A model generated the notes under the pieces. It did not search any database. It saw only the letters and a list, made by a program, of their open reading frames with translations, and had not been told where the DNA came from. Positions 24,326-32,757 of a DNA stretch of 64,000 nucleotides are shown one piece after another (positions within the stretch are counted from its first letter, which is position 1; the number at the start of each line of letters is the position of its first letter). Source of the stretch: Ruminococcus sp. (GTDB lineage: Bacteria > Bacillota > Clostridia > Oscillospirales > Ruminococcaceae); NCBI GenBank assembly GCA_020860605.1, contig JAJBTZ010000044.1:21836-85835 (forward strand), in the 5' to 3' direction. The position numbers and the translations under genes were made by a program.

Positions 24326-24868
24326 CTACCGTCGTTTTCCGTGTCCGAAAAGCTTGTGCCGGAGCTTCTTTTCATAGATGTAAAGAAGCCGGTCGAGAAG
24401 TATATCGTACATTGCAAACACTACATTTCCGACTGCCAACAACAGTATCCAGAACCACGAAAACTCGCCCATTATATCCGTTTCGGTGATGCCGAAGACG
24501 AAGATAATTATCAAGTATGCCAGCACCATTGCGACGTTGAAAACTGCGAACTTGAGAACGGTTTTCAGAACTTTTGGCTTCAGCTTCTGCATATATACAC
24601 GAAGCATTGGATAGTAGCCGAAGAACATGACATACATCATCGCCGCTTCCTTGTCGGGGCACATGAAGAGTGAGAGAACCGACACCCCGACATAGTCGCA
24701 AAGGCTCGTTTTCAGGCCACATTCGGTGTATAAGATATACATGAGTAGTGAGCATATCATCGGGAAAACATACAGGAATACTGGCAAAAATCCTACCGAG
24801 AATTCAAGCACCAGGCAGAGCGCTGCCACTATCCCGCCGAATGCGACGTTGAAAGCAGACTTTCTCAT
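24326..24868 (-). CDS. Polytopic membrane protein, ECF-S-component-like, coupled to pncB
   Basis: The ATG at 24868 overlaps the pncB stop by 4 bp (ATGA) and gives 180 residues; the longer frame extends into pncB and is not credible. It has five to six hydrophobic segments with an N-terminal FNVAFGGIVAALCLVLEF typical of small-substrate ECF transporter S components, and an FFGYYPMLRVYM motif. Translational coupling to nicotinate phosphoribosyltransferase makes a niacin-related substrate conceivable. I do not recognise a named family with certainty, and no ECF ATPase genes are in the window. Confidence 0.55.
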   Translation of the reverse strand: MRKSAFNVAFGGIVAALCLVLEFSVGFLPVFLYVFPMICSLLMYILYTECGLKTSLCDYVGVSVLSLFMCPDKEAAMMYVMFFGYYPMLRVYMQKLKPKVLKTVLKFAVFNVAMVLAYLIIIFVFGITETDIMGEFSWFWILLLAVGNVVFAMYDILLDRLLYIYEKKLRHKLFGHGKRR

Positions 24869-26319
24869 TTTGCAAAGTGGTGGGAGTGCTCGTTGAGGAG
24901 GTTCTGCTTGATATCCCAGAGCTTCTGGGAGAGGTCGACATAGTGGACGTGGGGGTTCTCGAAGTGAAGAACTGAATCCCACATCGTGGCGATTTCACGG
25001 ATGCAGTGGTTTCTGCTCTCGCTTAAAGTCGGCATGTTGTAGACACACTCGCCATTCTTGAAAATTGGCACAAGAAGCTCACGAGCAGTATAGTTCTCAA
25101 GGGTTCTGCGCTTCCATGTATAGTCAGGATCGAAGATTTCGAGAGGCTTTGAGTCGTCGACGGTTTCGTCTCTTAAGCAGAGATAGTCAGCAATTGCCTT
25201 TCCATTGTCGTTGTCATAGAGGCGATAGGCCTTCTTGAAGTGAGGAGTCGTGATTTTCTGGACGTTTTCGGAAATCTTGATTTTGGGGATGACGTTGCCG
25301 TTTTCGTCTTCGAAGGCGACAAGCTTATAGACGCCATCAAGAACGGACGAGGGCTTTGATGTGATGAGTCTCTCGCCTACTCCAAAGGAGTCAACTTTAG
25401 CTCCCTGCAAAAGCATATCTCTTATCAGGTATTCGTCGAGTGAGTTGGAGGCTGTGATCTTGCAGTCGGGATAGCCTGCATCATCGAGCATCTTTCTCGC
25501 TTTCTGAGAAAGATAGGTTATATCGCCAGAGTCGATTCTGATACCCTTGGGGCGCTTGCCAAGAGGCTTCAGGACCTCGTCGAAGGCTTTTATAGCGTTC
25601 GGAACACCGCTCTTGAGGACGTTGTAGGTGTCGACCAAGAGAGTAGCATCGTCGGGATAGACCTCGCAATAGGCCTTGAAGGCATCGTACTCGGTGTCAA
25701 ACATCTGAACCCACGAATGAGCCATGGTGCCGGTTGCAGGAACGCCGAATTCTTCATCTGTGAGAGCACATGCTGTTGCTGCTGCACCGCCGATATAGGC
25801 GGCTCTTGCTCCCAAGACTGCTGCATCAGGGCCGTGAGCACGGCGGGAACCGAACTCTGCGATTACTCTTCCCTCGGCAGCTCTGACGATTCTATTGGCC
25901 TTGGTGGCGATGAGCGACTGATGGTTGATTGTGAGGAGCAAAAACGTCTCAAGAAGCTGAGCCTGAATTGCAGGAGCACGGATGGTCATAATAGGCTCGT
26001 TCGGGAAGACTACGGTTCCCTCGGGAACTGCCCAGACGTCACCAGTGAACCTGAAGCTCTTCAGGTACTCCAAAAACTCCTCAGAGAACTGCTTTTTCGA
26101 GCGGAGATACTCGATATCTTTGTCATCAAAGTGCAGGTTCTTTATGTAGTCGATTGCCTGCTCGAGTCCTGCAGCAATGACGTAACCGCCGTCGCCAGGG
26201 ACTCTTCTATAGAAGAGATCGAAGTAGCAGACCCTGTCCATCAGCCCTTTTTCGAAGTAGCCGTTGCCCATTGTCAGCTCATAGTAGTCAAAAAGCATTG
26301 TGTAATTTACGTTGTTCAT
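24865..26319 (-). CDS. pncB: Nicotinate phosphoribosyltransferase
   Basis: A 484-residue enzyme of the NAPRTase family that joins nicotinate and PRPP (with ATP) to nicotinate mononucleotide, the salvage step to NAD. Family motifs: MLFDYYELTMGNGYF at the N-terminus, AEFGSRRAHGPDAA around the active-site region, GTMAHSWVQ, and GIRIDSGDITYLS in the phosphate-binding part. Length fits the long Firmicutes form. It overlaps the upstream pseudouridine synthase by 4 bp and the downstream membrane protein by 4 bp. Confidence 0.94.
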   Translation of the reverse strand: MNNVNYTMLFDYYELTMGNGYFEKGLMDRVCYFDLFYRRVPGDGGYVIAAGLEQAIDYIKNLHFDDKDIEYLRSKKQFSEEFLEYLKSFRFTGDVWAVPEGTVVFPNEPIMTIRAPAIQAQLLETFLLLTINHQSLIATKANRIVRAAEGRVIAEFGSRRAHGPDAAVLGARAAYIGGAAATACALTDEEFGVPATGTMAHSWVQMFDTEYDAFKAYCEVYPDDATLLVDTYNVLKSGVPNAIKAFDEVLKPLGKRPKGIRIDSGDITYLSQKARKMLDDAGYPDCKITASNSLDEYLIRDMLLQGAKVDSFGVGERLITSKPSSVLDGVYKLVAFEDENGNVIPKIKISENVQKITTPHFKKAYRLYDNDNGKAIADYLCLRDETVDDSKPLEIFDPDYTWKRRTLENYTARELLVPIFKNGECVYNMPTLSESRNHCIREIATMWDSVLHFENPHVHYVDLSQKLWDIKQNLLNEHSHHFAK

Positions 26320-27089
26320 TTTTTCTTGCCTCGATTGTTTTTATTTTGGGAAGACGCGCTTCCCTTTTGAATAGCATTTCTGAGAGCTGTCAGCTCTGCT
26401 GGCGTCAATTCCCGATACTCGCCGGTTTTCAACATGCCGAGTTTGATTGGCCCTACAGAGGTTCTCTTGAGCCTTGCGACCTCAAGGCCTACTGCATTGC
26501 ACATACGCCTTATCTGGCGGTTTCTGCCCTCACGGATTGTTATCTGGAGGACTACCCTGCCCTCTTCCTTGGTGAGAACCAGGACAGTGGCAGGGAGAGT
26601 TTTCTTGCCGTCATCCAGGACTACGCCTTCAGAGAGCTGGACGAGCTGCTCTTCTGTTATGTCAGGCCTTACTGTTACACGATAGGTCTTCGAGATGTGG
26701 CAGCTCGGATGCATGATGGCGTTTGCCATTTCGCCATCGTTTGTGAAGAGGAGGAGGCCTTCCGAGTTCAGGTCAAGCCTGCCGACGGGGTAGACCCGCT
26801 CCTCAACATCTGTGAGAAGCTCGGTCACACACTTTCTGCCTCGGTCATCGCTCATTGTCGTGACGTAGCCGCGAGGCTTGTTCAGCATGATGTAGACGTT
26901 ACGCTTCTTCTCGTCTGTGGGAAGATTTATTCCGTCGATACTGATTATGTCCTTTCTCGGATCTGCTTTGTCGCCTAACTTGCAGGGCCTGCCGTTTACC
27001 TTGACCCTGCCCTCGGAAATCATAGCCTCTGCTTTCCTTCGGGAAGTGACTCCGCAGTCGGAGATTATCTTCTGTATTCTTTCCGTCAT
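26316..27089 (-). CDS. rluB: RsuA/RluB-family rRNA pseudouridine synthase
   Basis: A 257-residue protein with an N-terminal S4 RNA-binding domain (IQKIISDCGVTSRRKAEAMI), a connecting YIMLNKPRGYVTT and the catalytic block VYPVGRLDLNSEGLLLFTND with the invariant Asp. The C-terminal half carries KTYRVTV and REGRNRQIRRM. RluB modifies 23S rRNA U2605, RsuA 16S U516; the position after scpAB and dacF-like genes is typical for RluB in Firmicutes. It overlaps pncB by 4 bp. Confidence 0.9.
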   Translation of the reverse strand: MTERIQKIISDCGVTSRRKAEAMISEGRVKVNGRPCKLGDKADPRKDIISIDGINLPTDEKKRNVYIMLNKPRGYVTTMSDDRGRKCVTELLTDVEERVYPVGRLDLNSEGLLLFTNDGEMANAIMHPSCHISKTYRVTVRPDITEEQLVQLSEGVVLDDGKKTLPATVLVLTKEEGRVVLQITIREGRNRQIRRMCNAVGLEVARLKRTSVGPIKLGMLKTGEYRELTPAELTALRNAIQKGSASSQNKNNRGKKK

Positions 27090-27110
27090 TATATCACCGT
27101 CATATTTTTC

Positions 27111-28010
27111 TTAGTCTGCGATTGGGGTAAGATTAACTGCTCCTGCCAATGAGAAGCAGTAATCGTAGAGATTTGTGTGGTCATACCAGTCATTCGGGTC
27201 GCTCAGTGTTACACAGATGAGGGTTACACCGTCGCGTTCACACGCTGAGGCGAGGCACCTTCCTGCCTTGTCGGTGAAGCCTGTTTTGACGCCGATGACA
27301 CCTTCACAGGAGCTTAAGAGCTTGTTCGAATTCGAGAGCCAGAAGCTCTCGCCGTCGCCGAACTCGAGGCATATTGATTTCGTCCCGCAAATCTCCCGAA
27401 AAGTCTCATTTGAAAGCGCCAGCCTGGTCAGATTGGCCATATCAAGGGCGGTTGAGTAGTGCTCATCAGTGTAGTCATCAAGGCCTGATGGGGTTACGAA
27501 ATGAGTATTCGTGAGGCCAAAATTCTCGGCTTTCTCGTTCATGAGCCTGACGAAACCCTCGATGCTGCCAGAGACCGCTACCGCTGCTGCATTTGCAGCG
27601 TCGTTGCCACTTGGGAGCATCATGCCGTAAGCTAAGATTCGCTTGGTGATGACTTCACCCTCCGAGAGACCCATTGATGAGCCCTCGACTTTGATGGCTT
27701 CGCTGTCGACTGTGAACCAGTCGTCAATGTTGTCCGATTCGAGTGTGAGAAGAGTCGTCATGATCTTCGTGGTGCTCGCCATCGGGAGCTGGAGGTCAGC
27801 ATTTTTCTCATAGAGGACCTTGCCGGTTTCGTACTCGACCACGACTGCTGCACGTGCTGCAATCTGTGGCTCTGTCATAACCGACGTCGAGAGGACTGGG
27901 CTTGAACTGGTTTCTGAAGAGGCGCTTCGCGCTCTTATGCAGATGCAGGATGCCATCACCACAAGACATATCATGCAGACGGCAACCCGCTTGATTGTAT
28001 ATCTATCCAT
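27111..28010 (-). CDS. D-alanyl-D-alanine carboxypeptidase, DacF-like
   Basis: A 299-residue penicillin-binding protein of class C type 5. An N-terminal hydrophobic segment (about 9-27) directs export. The three active-site motifs are intact: STTK (Ser79-Lys82), SGN (134-136) and KTG (242-244). It trims the terminal D-Ala of peptidoglycan stem peptides. The C-terminal PBP5 beta domain and amphipathic anchor found in DacA/DacF (about 380-440 residues) are absent, so this is a short form retained at the membrane by its N-terminal segment. Its place beside ytfJ and scpAB is conserved in Clostridia. Confidence 0.9.
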   Translation of the reverse strand: MDRYTIKRVAVCMICLVVMASCICIRARSASSETSSSPVLSTSVMTEPQIAARAAVVVEYETGKVLYEKNADLQLPMASTTKIMTTLLTLESDNIDDWFTVDSEAIKVEGSSMGLSEGEVITKRILAYGMMLPSGNDAANAAAVAVSGSIEGFVRLMNEKAENFGLTNTHFVTPSGLDDYTDEHYSTALDMANLTRLALSNETFREICGTKSICLEFGDGESFWLSNSNKLLSSCEGVIGVKTGFTDKAGRCLASACERDGVTLICVTLSDPNDWYDHTNLYDYCFSLAGAVNLTPIAD

Positions 28011-28085
28011 AAACTTTTTCGTATTCCTTTCCTGCTGCCGAGAAGGCAGCTGTGTTTACGATTAGTTTGTGGATATCTTCAGGAA

Positions 28086-28511
28086 TTATTCCTCTGCTTC
28101 CTTGTCTTCATCGTCCTCGTAGACGACTTCCGTCTTCTTGCCCTTGTCTAAGAAGCTGACGACCTTGTCGATGACATCCGGGATTGTGGCGAGTGCTGCG
28201 TTCTCCTTCGGAGCATTGACTGTGAGCTGCAGGAGCTTTGTTGAGCCGTCTGGAGAGATAGTGATGAATGCGAGAGGCGTTACAGTAACCCCACCGCCCA
28301 TTCCACCGCCGAAGAGGTCCTTTTCGTTCTGGACAGGGAGGTCGGAACCGCCTGAACCGAAGCCAACAGAGACCTTTGAAACAGGGATAATAGTGGTGCC
28401 GTTCGGAACGGTGATAGGGCTGCCGACGACGGTGTCGACGTCGACGACTTCCTTGATCTTCTCGATTGCGGTCTGGACAAGACCTTCTAAGTTACTTTTC
28501 TTTTCGCTCAT
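28086..28511 (-). CDS. ytfJ: GerW/YtfJ-family sporulation protein
   Basis: A 141-residue protein matching the YtfJ/GerW family: NLEGLVQTAIEKIKEVVDVD, then VVGSPITVPNGTTIIPVSKV, a glycine-rich FGGGMGGGVTVTPLAF and an acidic tail. In Bacillus subtilis GerW is a spore protein needed for normal germination. Its 5' end overlaps the DUF2953 gene by 20 bp, as in other Clostridia. Presence implies the organism sporulates or descends from sporulators. Confidence 0.9.
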   Translation of the reverse strand: MSEKKSNLEGLVQTAIEKIKEVVDVDTVVGSPITVPNGTTIIPVSKVSVGFGSGGSDLPVQNEKDLFGGGMGGGVTVTPLAFITISPDGSTKLLQLTVNAPKENAALATIPDVIDKVVSFLDKGKKTEVVYEDDEDKEAEE

Positions 28512-29331
28512 TATGATCCTTCTTTCTTGAATTACTCTCGGACTCGGGCTTATCGAGGTTATCGAGAGCTGATTTTGCTTTGATATAAATTGTAAGTATA
28601 TACACGGCTAATGCCAATATAGACAGGACTTTCGCCTTTACATGAAGGCTGCCTTCGGCTTCAAAGGCTTTATGCTCATAGTCGCACTTGATCTCGGTTT
28701 TCTTGATTGTGACTGAGAAGAGACAGCAGATGAGCGCCAACGCATTATAGAAAACGGCGTTTATCTTGCCGAAATTCTGTCCGGCAGTGGCAGCATCGTC
28801 GCTGCCGACGGTGAGGTGGAGATCGAGGTCTCTGATTTTTATGAGCTTCAGAAGCTTTTTCAGGGCTGTTTTGACCTTTGGGAGATACTGTTTCAGGACG
28901 TTCCACTTGTCCATAAGGGAACTACCCTTTTGCTCTTTCTCGAGCTCCTCCTGAACGGATTCTTCGGGCTTGGGGGACTCTTGAGGCTCTGGATTTGGTT
29001 CTGCTTCTGGCTCTTTGGAAACTTCGGGAATTTCAGTGATTTCGGTGATTTCGAATTCGGGCTCGGGCTTTTTAGACTCAGGCTCAGGCTCTGGCTTGGG
29101 CTCTTCGGGAGGTTTTAGCTCCTCAGATGGCCTGTCCGTTTTCTTTTCAGAAGTGTCAAGGTTGAATACCTTTATTCCCAAGTACTTGACCGTGAGCCTG
29201 ACACCTTTTTTGTCGAAACTCAGGTAGACGTTTATCGAGAAAAGCGTGAGGATGAAAATCAGGAGGATAAGAGCGAGGAGCACTATACCTATAATTTTCA
29301 ATATTGTAAGAAATATTACTATTTCGCTCAC
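28492..29331 (-). CDS. DUF2953-domain membrane protein
   Basis: A 279-residue protein: an N-terminal membrane helix (about 5-33), a strand-rich stretch, then a long Glu/Pro/Ser/Lys-rich low-complexity segment (about 64-130) made of repeated PEPEP/PEE units, then a domain with DLHLTVGSDDAATAGQNFGK and IKCDYEHKAFEAEGSLHVKA, the DUF2953 core, and a C-terminal helix. YtfI of B. subtilis, next to ytfJ, belongs to this family and is sporulation-associated. The proline/glutamate stretch probably spans the envelope. It overlaps ytfJ and starts 11 bp after scpB. Confidence 0.8.
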   Translation of the reverse strand: MSEIVIFLTILKIIGIVLLALILLIFILTLFSINVYLSFDKKGVRLTVKYLGIKVFNLDTSEKKTDRPSEELKPPEEPKPEPEPESKKPEPEFEITEITEIPEVSKEPEAEPNPEPQESPKPEESVQEELEKEQKGSSLMDKWNVLKQYLPKVKTALKKLLKLIKIRDLDLHLTVGSDDAATAGQNFGKINAVFYNALALICCLFSVTIKKTEIKCDYEHKAFEAEGSLHVKAKVLSILALAVYILTIYIKAKSALDNLDKPESESNSRKKDHNERKEK

Positions 29332-29342
29332 CCTCCTAAAGG

Positions 29343-29900
29343 TTATTCTGATTGTTCGGTTGGGATTTCATCGATGCTTATCTGGCCTTCATCGGAAGGA
29401 AGTGGCGGAAGCTCGCCTAAATTGGAGATTCCGAAGCAGCGAAGGAAATTTTCTGTCGTTTTGAAGAGAACCGGCTTTCCTGGAATATCGAGGCGTCCTG
29501 CCTCGGTTATCAGCTCTTTCTCAAGAAGATTATTAACAACTCCTGAGCTGTCTACACCTCTGACATCGTCGATAAAGCTTCGGGTTACCGGCTGATTATA
29601 GGCGATTATCGTCAGGACTTCGAGGGCCGCCTGAGAGAGGGCTGAGCTGCGCTTTGAGCGGACTGCTGCGGAGATGTAGGGGGCGAACTCCTTCCTCGTC
29701 ACAAGCTGGTGGGAAGAGGCAAGCTTTATCACCTCGAGAGCCGAGCCGGACTGCTCAAATCTGTCGTTGAGAAGGCTTATGAAGCTTTCGAGTTCATCGG
29801 GCTCGATTCCCGCTGAGGCTGCGAGCTTCTCGTCCTCGACTGGCTCGCCTAAGGCGAAGAGGATCGCTTCGAGTGCCGAGAGCTTTTCGTTATATTCCAC
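29343..29900 (-). CDS. scpB: Segregation and condensation protein B
   Basis: A 185-residue protein with two winged-helix domains of the ScpB family (LEAILFALGEPVEDEKLA; SQAALEVLTIIAYNQPVTRS; FIDDVRGVDS; FKTTENFLRCFGI). ScpB dimers join ScpA and SMC in the condensin complex that organises and segregates the chromosome. It overlaps scpA by 11 bp; no smc gene lies in the window. Length matches the family (about 190). Confidence 0.94.
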   Translation of the reverse strand: MEYNEKLSALEAILFALGEPVEDEKLAASAGIEPDELESFISLLNDRFEQSGSALEVIKLASSHQLVTRKEFAPYISAAVRSKRSSALSQAALEVLTIIAYNQPVTRSFIDDVRGVDSSGVVNNLLEKELITEAGRLDIPGKPVLFKTTENFLRCFGISNLGELPPLPSDEGQISIDEIPTEQSE

Positions 29901-30624
29901 TTTCTTTTTTCCTCCTGTTGAGAGTTATCTCGGTGTTATCGTCGTTTAAACTCACTCTGCCGGACTTTGCGAGCTCTAAAACTGCCAGAAACGCTGCAAT
30001 CTTTTCCGATTTGCCATCGATTCCGTCAAGGAGAACCGAAACCGGGCAGGTTCCTGTCTTATAAAGTCTTCTTAAAACAGAGACGATGCCGGTTGAGACG
30101 GAAACCACTCGGTGGGAGACAAGAGGCTTGAAGACGGAGGCTTCGACTGGCCTTTCCCTCATTTTCTTGTCGAAGATACCGATGTAGGCGTCTAAAAGCG
30201 CCTGAGGGTCGCAGTGACTGACATAGGTTTTCGGGAGCTCTGGGAGCGTTGGCTCGCTCGCGAAGACTTTGTCGCCGACATAGAGCGATGAGAGCTTCTC
30301 GGCTGCCTGTTTGCAGACGGAATACTGAGTCAGCTTGCCCTCCAACTCCTGCTTGAGCTCGATCGCTTCCTCATGCTTTGGAAGCAAATAGAGCGTTTTA
30401 ATCAGGATGAGCCTTGCTGCCATCTCGAGGAAGTCACCGGCATATTCAAAATCGTAGTCTTCGATTCCGTCGATATAGTCAAGATACTGGTCTAAGAGCG
30501 CCGAAATCTCGATATCGGCGATACTCAGCTTGTGCTTCGAGATTAAGAAGAGAAGAAGATCGAGCGGTCCCTCGAAGCCTTCGAGTCTATATACAACGTC
30601 GCTTTTGGCTGCTACTGTTCCCAT
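29890..30624 (-). CDS. scpA: Segregation and condensation protein A
   Basis: A 244-residue kleisin. The N-terminal block YRLEGFEGPLDLLLFLISKH is diagnostic, as is YAGDFLEMAARLILIKTLYL; the C-terminal winged helix (KIAAFLAVLELAKSGRV) binds the SMC head. It bridges the SMC dimer with ScpB. It begins 3 bp after the site-2 protease gene and overlaps scpB by 11 bp, the usual arrangement in Clostridia. Confidence 0.95.
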   Translation of the reverse strand: MGTVAAKSDVVYRLEGFEGPLDLLLFLISKHKLSIADIEISALLDQYLDYIDGIEDYDFEYAGDFLEMAARLILIKTLYLLPKHEEAIELKQELEGKLTQYSVCKQAAEKLSSLYVGDKVFASEPTLPELPKTYVSHCDPQALLDAYIGIFDKKMRERPVEASVFKPLVSHRVVSVSTGIVSVLRRLYKTGTCPVSVLLDGIDGKSEKIAAFLAVLELAKSGRVSLNDDNTEITLNRRKKESGI

Positions 30625-30627
30625 AAG

Positions 30628-31326
30628 TTAAAATATCGCTTTCATAATCAGTTCTACCCAGAAGAAGAGGTAGTAAAGGCCCCTGTAGAAGATGTTGATA
30701 AGCCAGTTCATCGGAGTTGAAAGTATGCCCGTGAAGAGTAAAAGCATGAAGCCGATGTAGATGTAGCGCTGATATCTTGCGAGCCAGGCATTGACCTTGT
30801 AAGGAGCATAGGCGCTCAGGATTCTCGAGCCGTCGAGTGGCGGGATAGGGATCAGATTGAATATCGCAAGGGAGAGGTTTACCGTCACGAAATAGTAAAC
30901 TGCGAGGAAAACGTAGTAGAGAACATTATAGGTCGTCTCTGTTATTGCGATGCAGACGGGGATGTAGTTTATGAGCCTTAAGAAAAACATTCCGATTGCT
31001 GCACAGAGAAGGTTTGAAATTGGTCCAGCTGCTGCAGTGATTGCGGTTCCCCTCTTATAATTGCGGAAGTTTCTTGGATTTACGGGAACGGGCTTTGCCC
31101 AGCCGAAGCCGAACAAGAGAAGGAAGATGGCGCCGAAGATGTCAAGGTGAGCTATAGGGTTCAGAGTCATTCTGCCGTTCATATAGGCGGTTTCGTCGCC
31201 CATCTTGTGGGCAGCATAGGCATGGGCATATTCGTGGATGGGAAGGACTGTGAATATGATAAGCAGTCTGATGCAAACCAGTATCAGAAGCTGCTGGGGA
31301 TCATTAAGGTAAGAAAATAGGGACAT
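30628..31326 (-). CDS. Site-2 protease family (M50) membrane zinc peptidase
   Basis: A 232-residue membrane protein with about six hydrophobic segments and the zinc motif HEYAH at 31-35 in the first helix; NLIPIPPLDGSRIL supplies the downstream Asp ligand region typical of short M50 proteins. These intramembrane proteases lack the PDZ domain of RseP, and their substrates are mostly unknown. It is the first gene of the operon running through scpA, scpB and dacF-like, behind its own promoter at 31401-31429. Confidence 0.88.
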   Translation of the reverse strand: MSLFSYLNDPQQLLILVCIRLLIIFTVLPIHEYAHAYAAHKMGDETAYMNGRMTLNPIAHLDIFGAIFLLLFGFGWAKPVPVNPRNFRNYKRGTAITAAAGPISNLLCAAIGMFFLRLINYIPVCIAITETTYNVLYYVFLAVYYFVTVNLSLAIFNLIPIPPLDGSRILSAYAPYKVNAWLARYQRYIYIGFMLLLFTGILSTPMNWLINIFYRGLYYLFFWVELIMKAIF

Positions 31327-31400
31327 TCGGATGCTCGCTTTCGTTATATTTTGGAGCCTGCTAAGGGCTTTGAGGACTTGGTTCGAATATATGCAGTCTA

Positions 31401-31429
31401 ATCATACACCATTTATGTGAAAATTTCAA
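31401..31429 (-). promoter_or_regulatory. Promoter of the M50-scpAB operon
   Basis: On the minus strand TTGAAA (31429-31424), 17-bp spacer, TATGAT (31406-31401). The 335-bp gap 31327-31661 holds only this promoter and the divergent rpmB promoter; no ORF or RNA gene is seen. Confidence 0.65.
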
Positions 31430-31541
31430 GTCATCTTTACCCCAATAAATGCTTTCAGGGTGAAATTTTAAAGATTTCGACACAGTTTCTTTATTTTTGG
31501 GGCTCTTTTTTCGATTCCTGAAAAAATATTTCAAAAAACAC

Positions 31542-31570
31542 TTGCATTTATCGCGGAAATTTGGTATGAT
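31542..31570 (+). promoter_or_regulatory. Promoter of rpmB
   Basis: TTGCAT at 31542-31547, 17-bp spacer, TATGAT at 31565-31570; leaves an 85-nt leader before rpmB. Confidence 0.65.
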
Positions 31571-31661
31571 AGATGACGTTGAATTATGACTATAACTACG
31601 CTGATTGAGTTGGCACGATTATCTGTCTCTCAAGTAAGCTTGAAGAAGGAGGTGCAGCCCA

Positions 31662-31847
31662 ATGGCAAAGTGTGAAATTTGCGGTAAGGGTGTTACTTTC
31701 GGAAATAAGGTATCTCACTCGATGAGAAGCACCAATAGAACCTGGAAGCCGAACATAATGAGAGTCAAGGCTATCAAGAACGGTACTCCCTGCCATATGT
31801 ATGTCTGCTCGAGGTGCTTAAGATCCGGAAAAGTAACCAGAGCGTAA
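31662..31847 (+). CDS. rpmB: 50S ribosomal protein L28
   Basis: A 61-residue basic protein of the usual L28 length. It opens with MAKCEICGKGVTFGNKVSHS, including two Cys, and ends VCSRCLRSGKVTRA with the second Cys pair, so this is the zinc-binding (C+) paralogue of L28. The family is a structural component of the large ribosomal subunit. A strong GGAGGTG precedes the start; the gene is monocistronic with its own promoter and terminator. Confidence 0.95.
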   Translation: MAKCEICGKGVTFGNKVSHSMRSTNRTWKPNIMRVKAIKNGTPCHMYVCSRCLRSGKVTRA

Positions 31848-31873
31848 TACTCGCAAACCGTACAAAACAAATT

Positions 31874-31903
31874 CAGTCGACCTGTTAAGGTCGGCTGTTT
31901 TTT
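31874..31903. terminator. Bidirectional terminator between rpmB and ksgA
   Basis: A 10-bp stem (CAGTCGACCT with AGGTCGGCTG, one G-T pair), GTTA loop, seven T's on the plus strand. Confidence 0.85.
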
Positions 31904-32757
31904 TATCTGTTCAATGCTTCTGAAAGAGCGATGAGCTCGTCCATCTTGAGCTGCTCAGGTCTTGAATTAAGTGCAATCCCCGCTTCGGTCATGGCTTCCG
32001 TAACTTTAACCTTGTCCATTCCCAAAGAGCCACAGATGGCGTTAAGAGTGGTTTTACGGCGCTGAGTGAACATTCCTCTGACCATCTTAAAGAAGAATTC
32101 CTCGTTTTTGACGTCTGGCAGGGTTTTTCTCATGTCGAATTTAACAACACAGCTGTCAACGTTGGGACTCGGCATGAAGCAGCCTCTTGAAACATTGAAG
32201 AGGATCTTCCCCTCCGAATAGTAATTCGCAGCGACGGTGACCGCTCCCGACTCACGGGTGCCGACAGGAGCACAGAGGCGGACTCCTGCCTCCTTCTGCA
32301 CTAACGCAGTTATTGATTCGATCGGAAGCCTCGATTCGAAAAGCTTCATGAGTATTGGAGAAGTGATGTAGTACGGCAGATTCGAGCAGACTGCCACTTT
32401 TAATCCTGCAAACTCCTCTTCTATGAGCTTGTTAAGGTCGAGCTTGAGGACATCGGCCTCGAGCACCTTTACATTATGGAAATCGGCTAAGGTTTCATGC
32501 AGGACTTCGATGAGGCGATGGTCTACTTCTATTGCGACGACTTTGTCGGCTCGCTTTGCGAGCTCCACCGTCAGAACCCCCATACCGGCTCCAATTTCGA
32601 TTATGCCATATCCTTCACGGGCATTCCCTGCCTCGGCAATACGAGGGCAGACGGTCGGATCGATAAGGAAATTCTGGCCAAGCTTTTTCGAGAATGTGAA
32701 GCCATGACGAGAGAGGATTTCTTTGATTACTGATGGGTTTGAAAGGTTAGGGGTCAT
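31903..32757 (-). CDS. ksgA: 16S rRNA (adenine(1518)-N(6)/adenine(1519)-N(6))-dimethyltransferase
   Basis: A 284-residue methyltransferase. The leader KKLGQNFLID, the SAM motif IIEIGAGMGVLTVELA and the target-base motif NLPYYITSP are classical KsgA/RsmA features; the C-terminal helical part contains MFTQRRKTTLNAI. It dimethylates two adenosines of the 16S 3' hairpin during 30S maturation. The start overlaps the stop of the upstream surface-protein gene by 4 bp (ATGA), an unusual pairing. Confidence 0.95.
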   Translation of the reverse strand: MTPNLSNPSVIKEILSRHGFTFSKKLGQNFLIDPTVCPRIAEAGNAREGYGIIEIGAGMGVLTVELAKRADKVVAIEVDHRLIEVLHETLADFHNVKVLEADVLKLDLNKLIEEEFAGLKVAVCSNLPYYITSPILMKLFESRLPIESITALVQKEAGVRLCAPVGTRESGAVTVAANYYSEGKILFNVSRGCFMPSPNVDSCVVKFDMRKTLPDVKNEEFFFKMVRGMFTQRRKTTLNAICGSLGMDKVKVTEAMTEAGIALNSRPEQLKMDELIALSEALNR

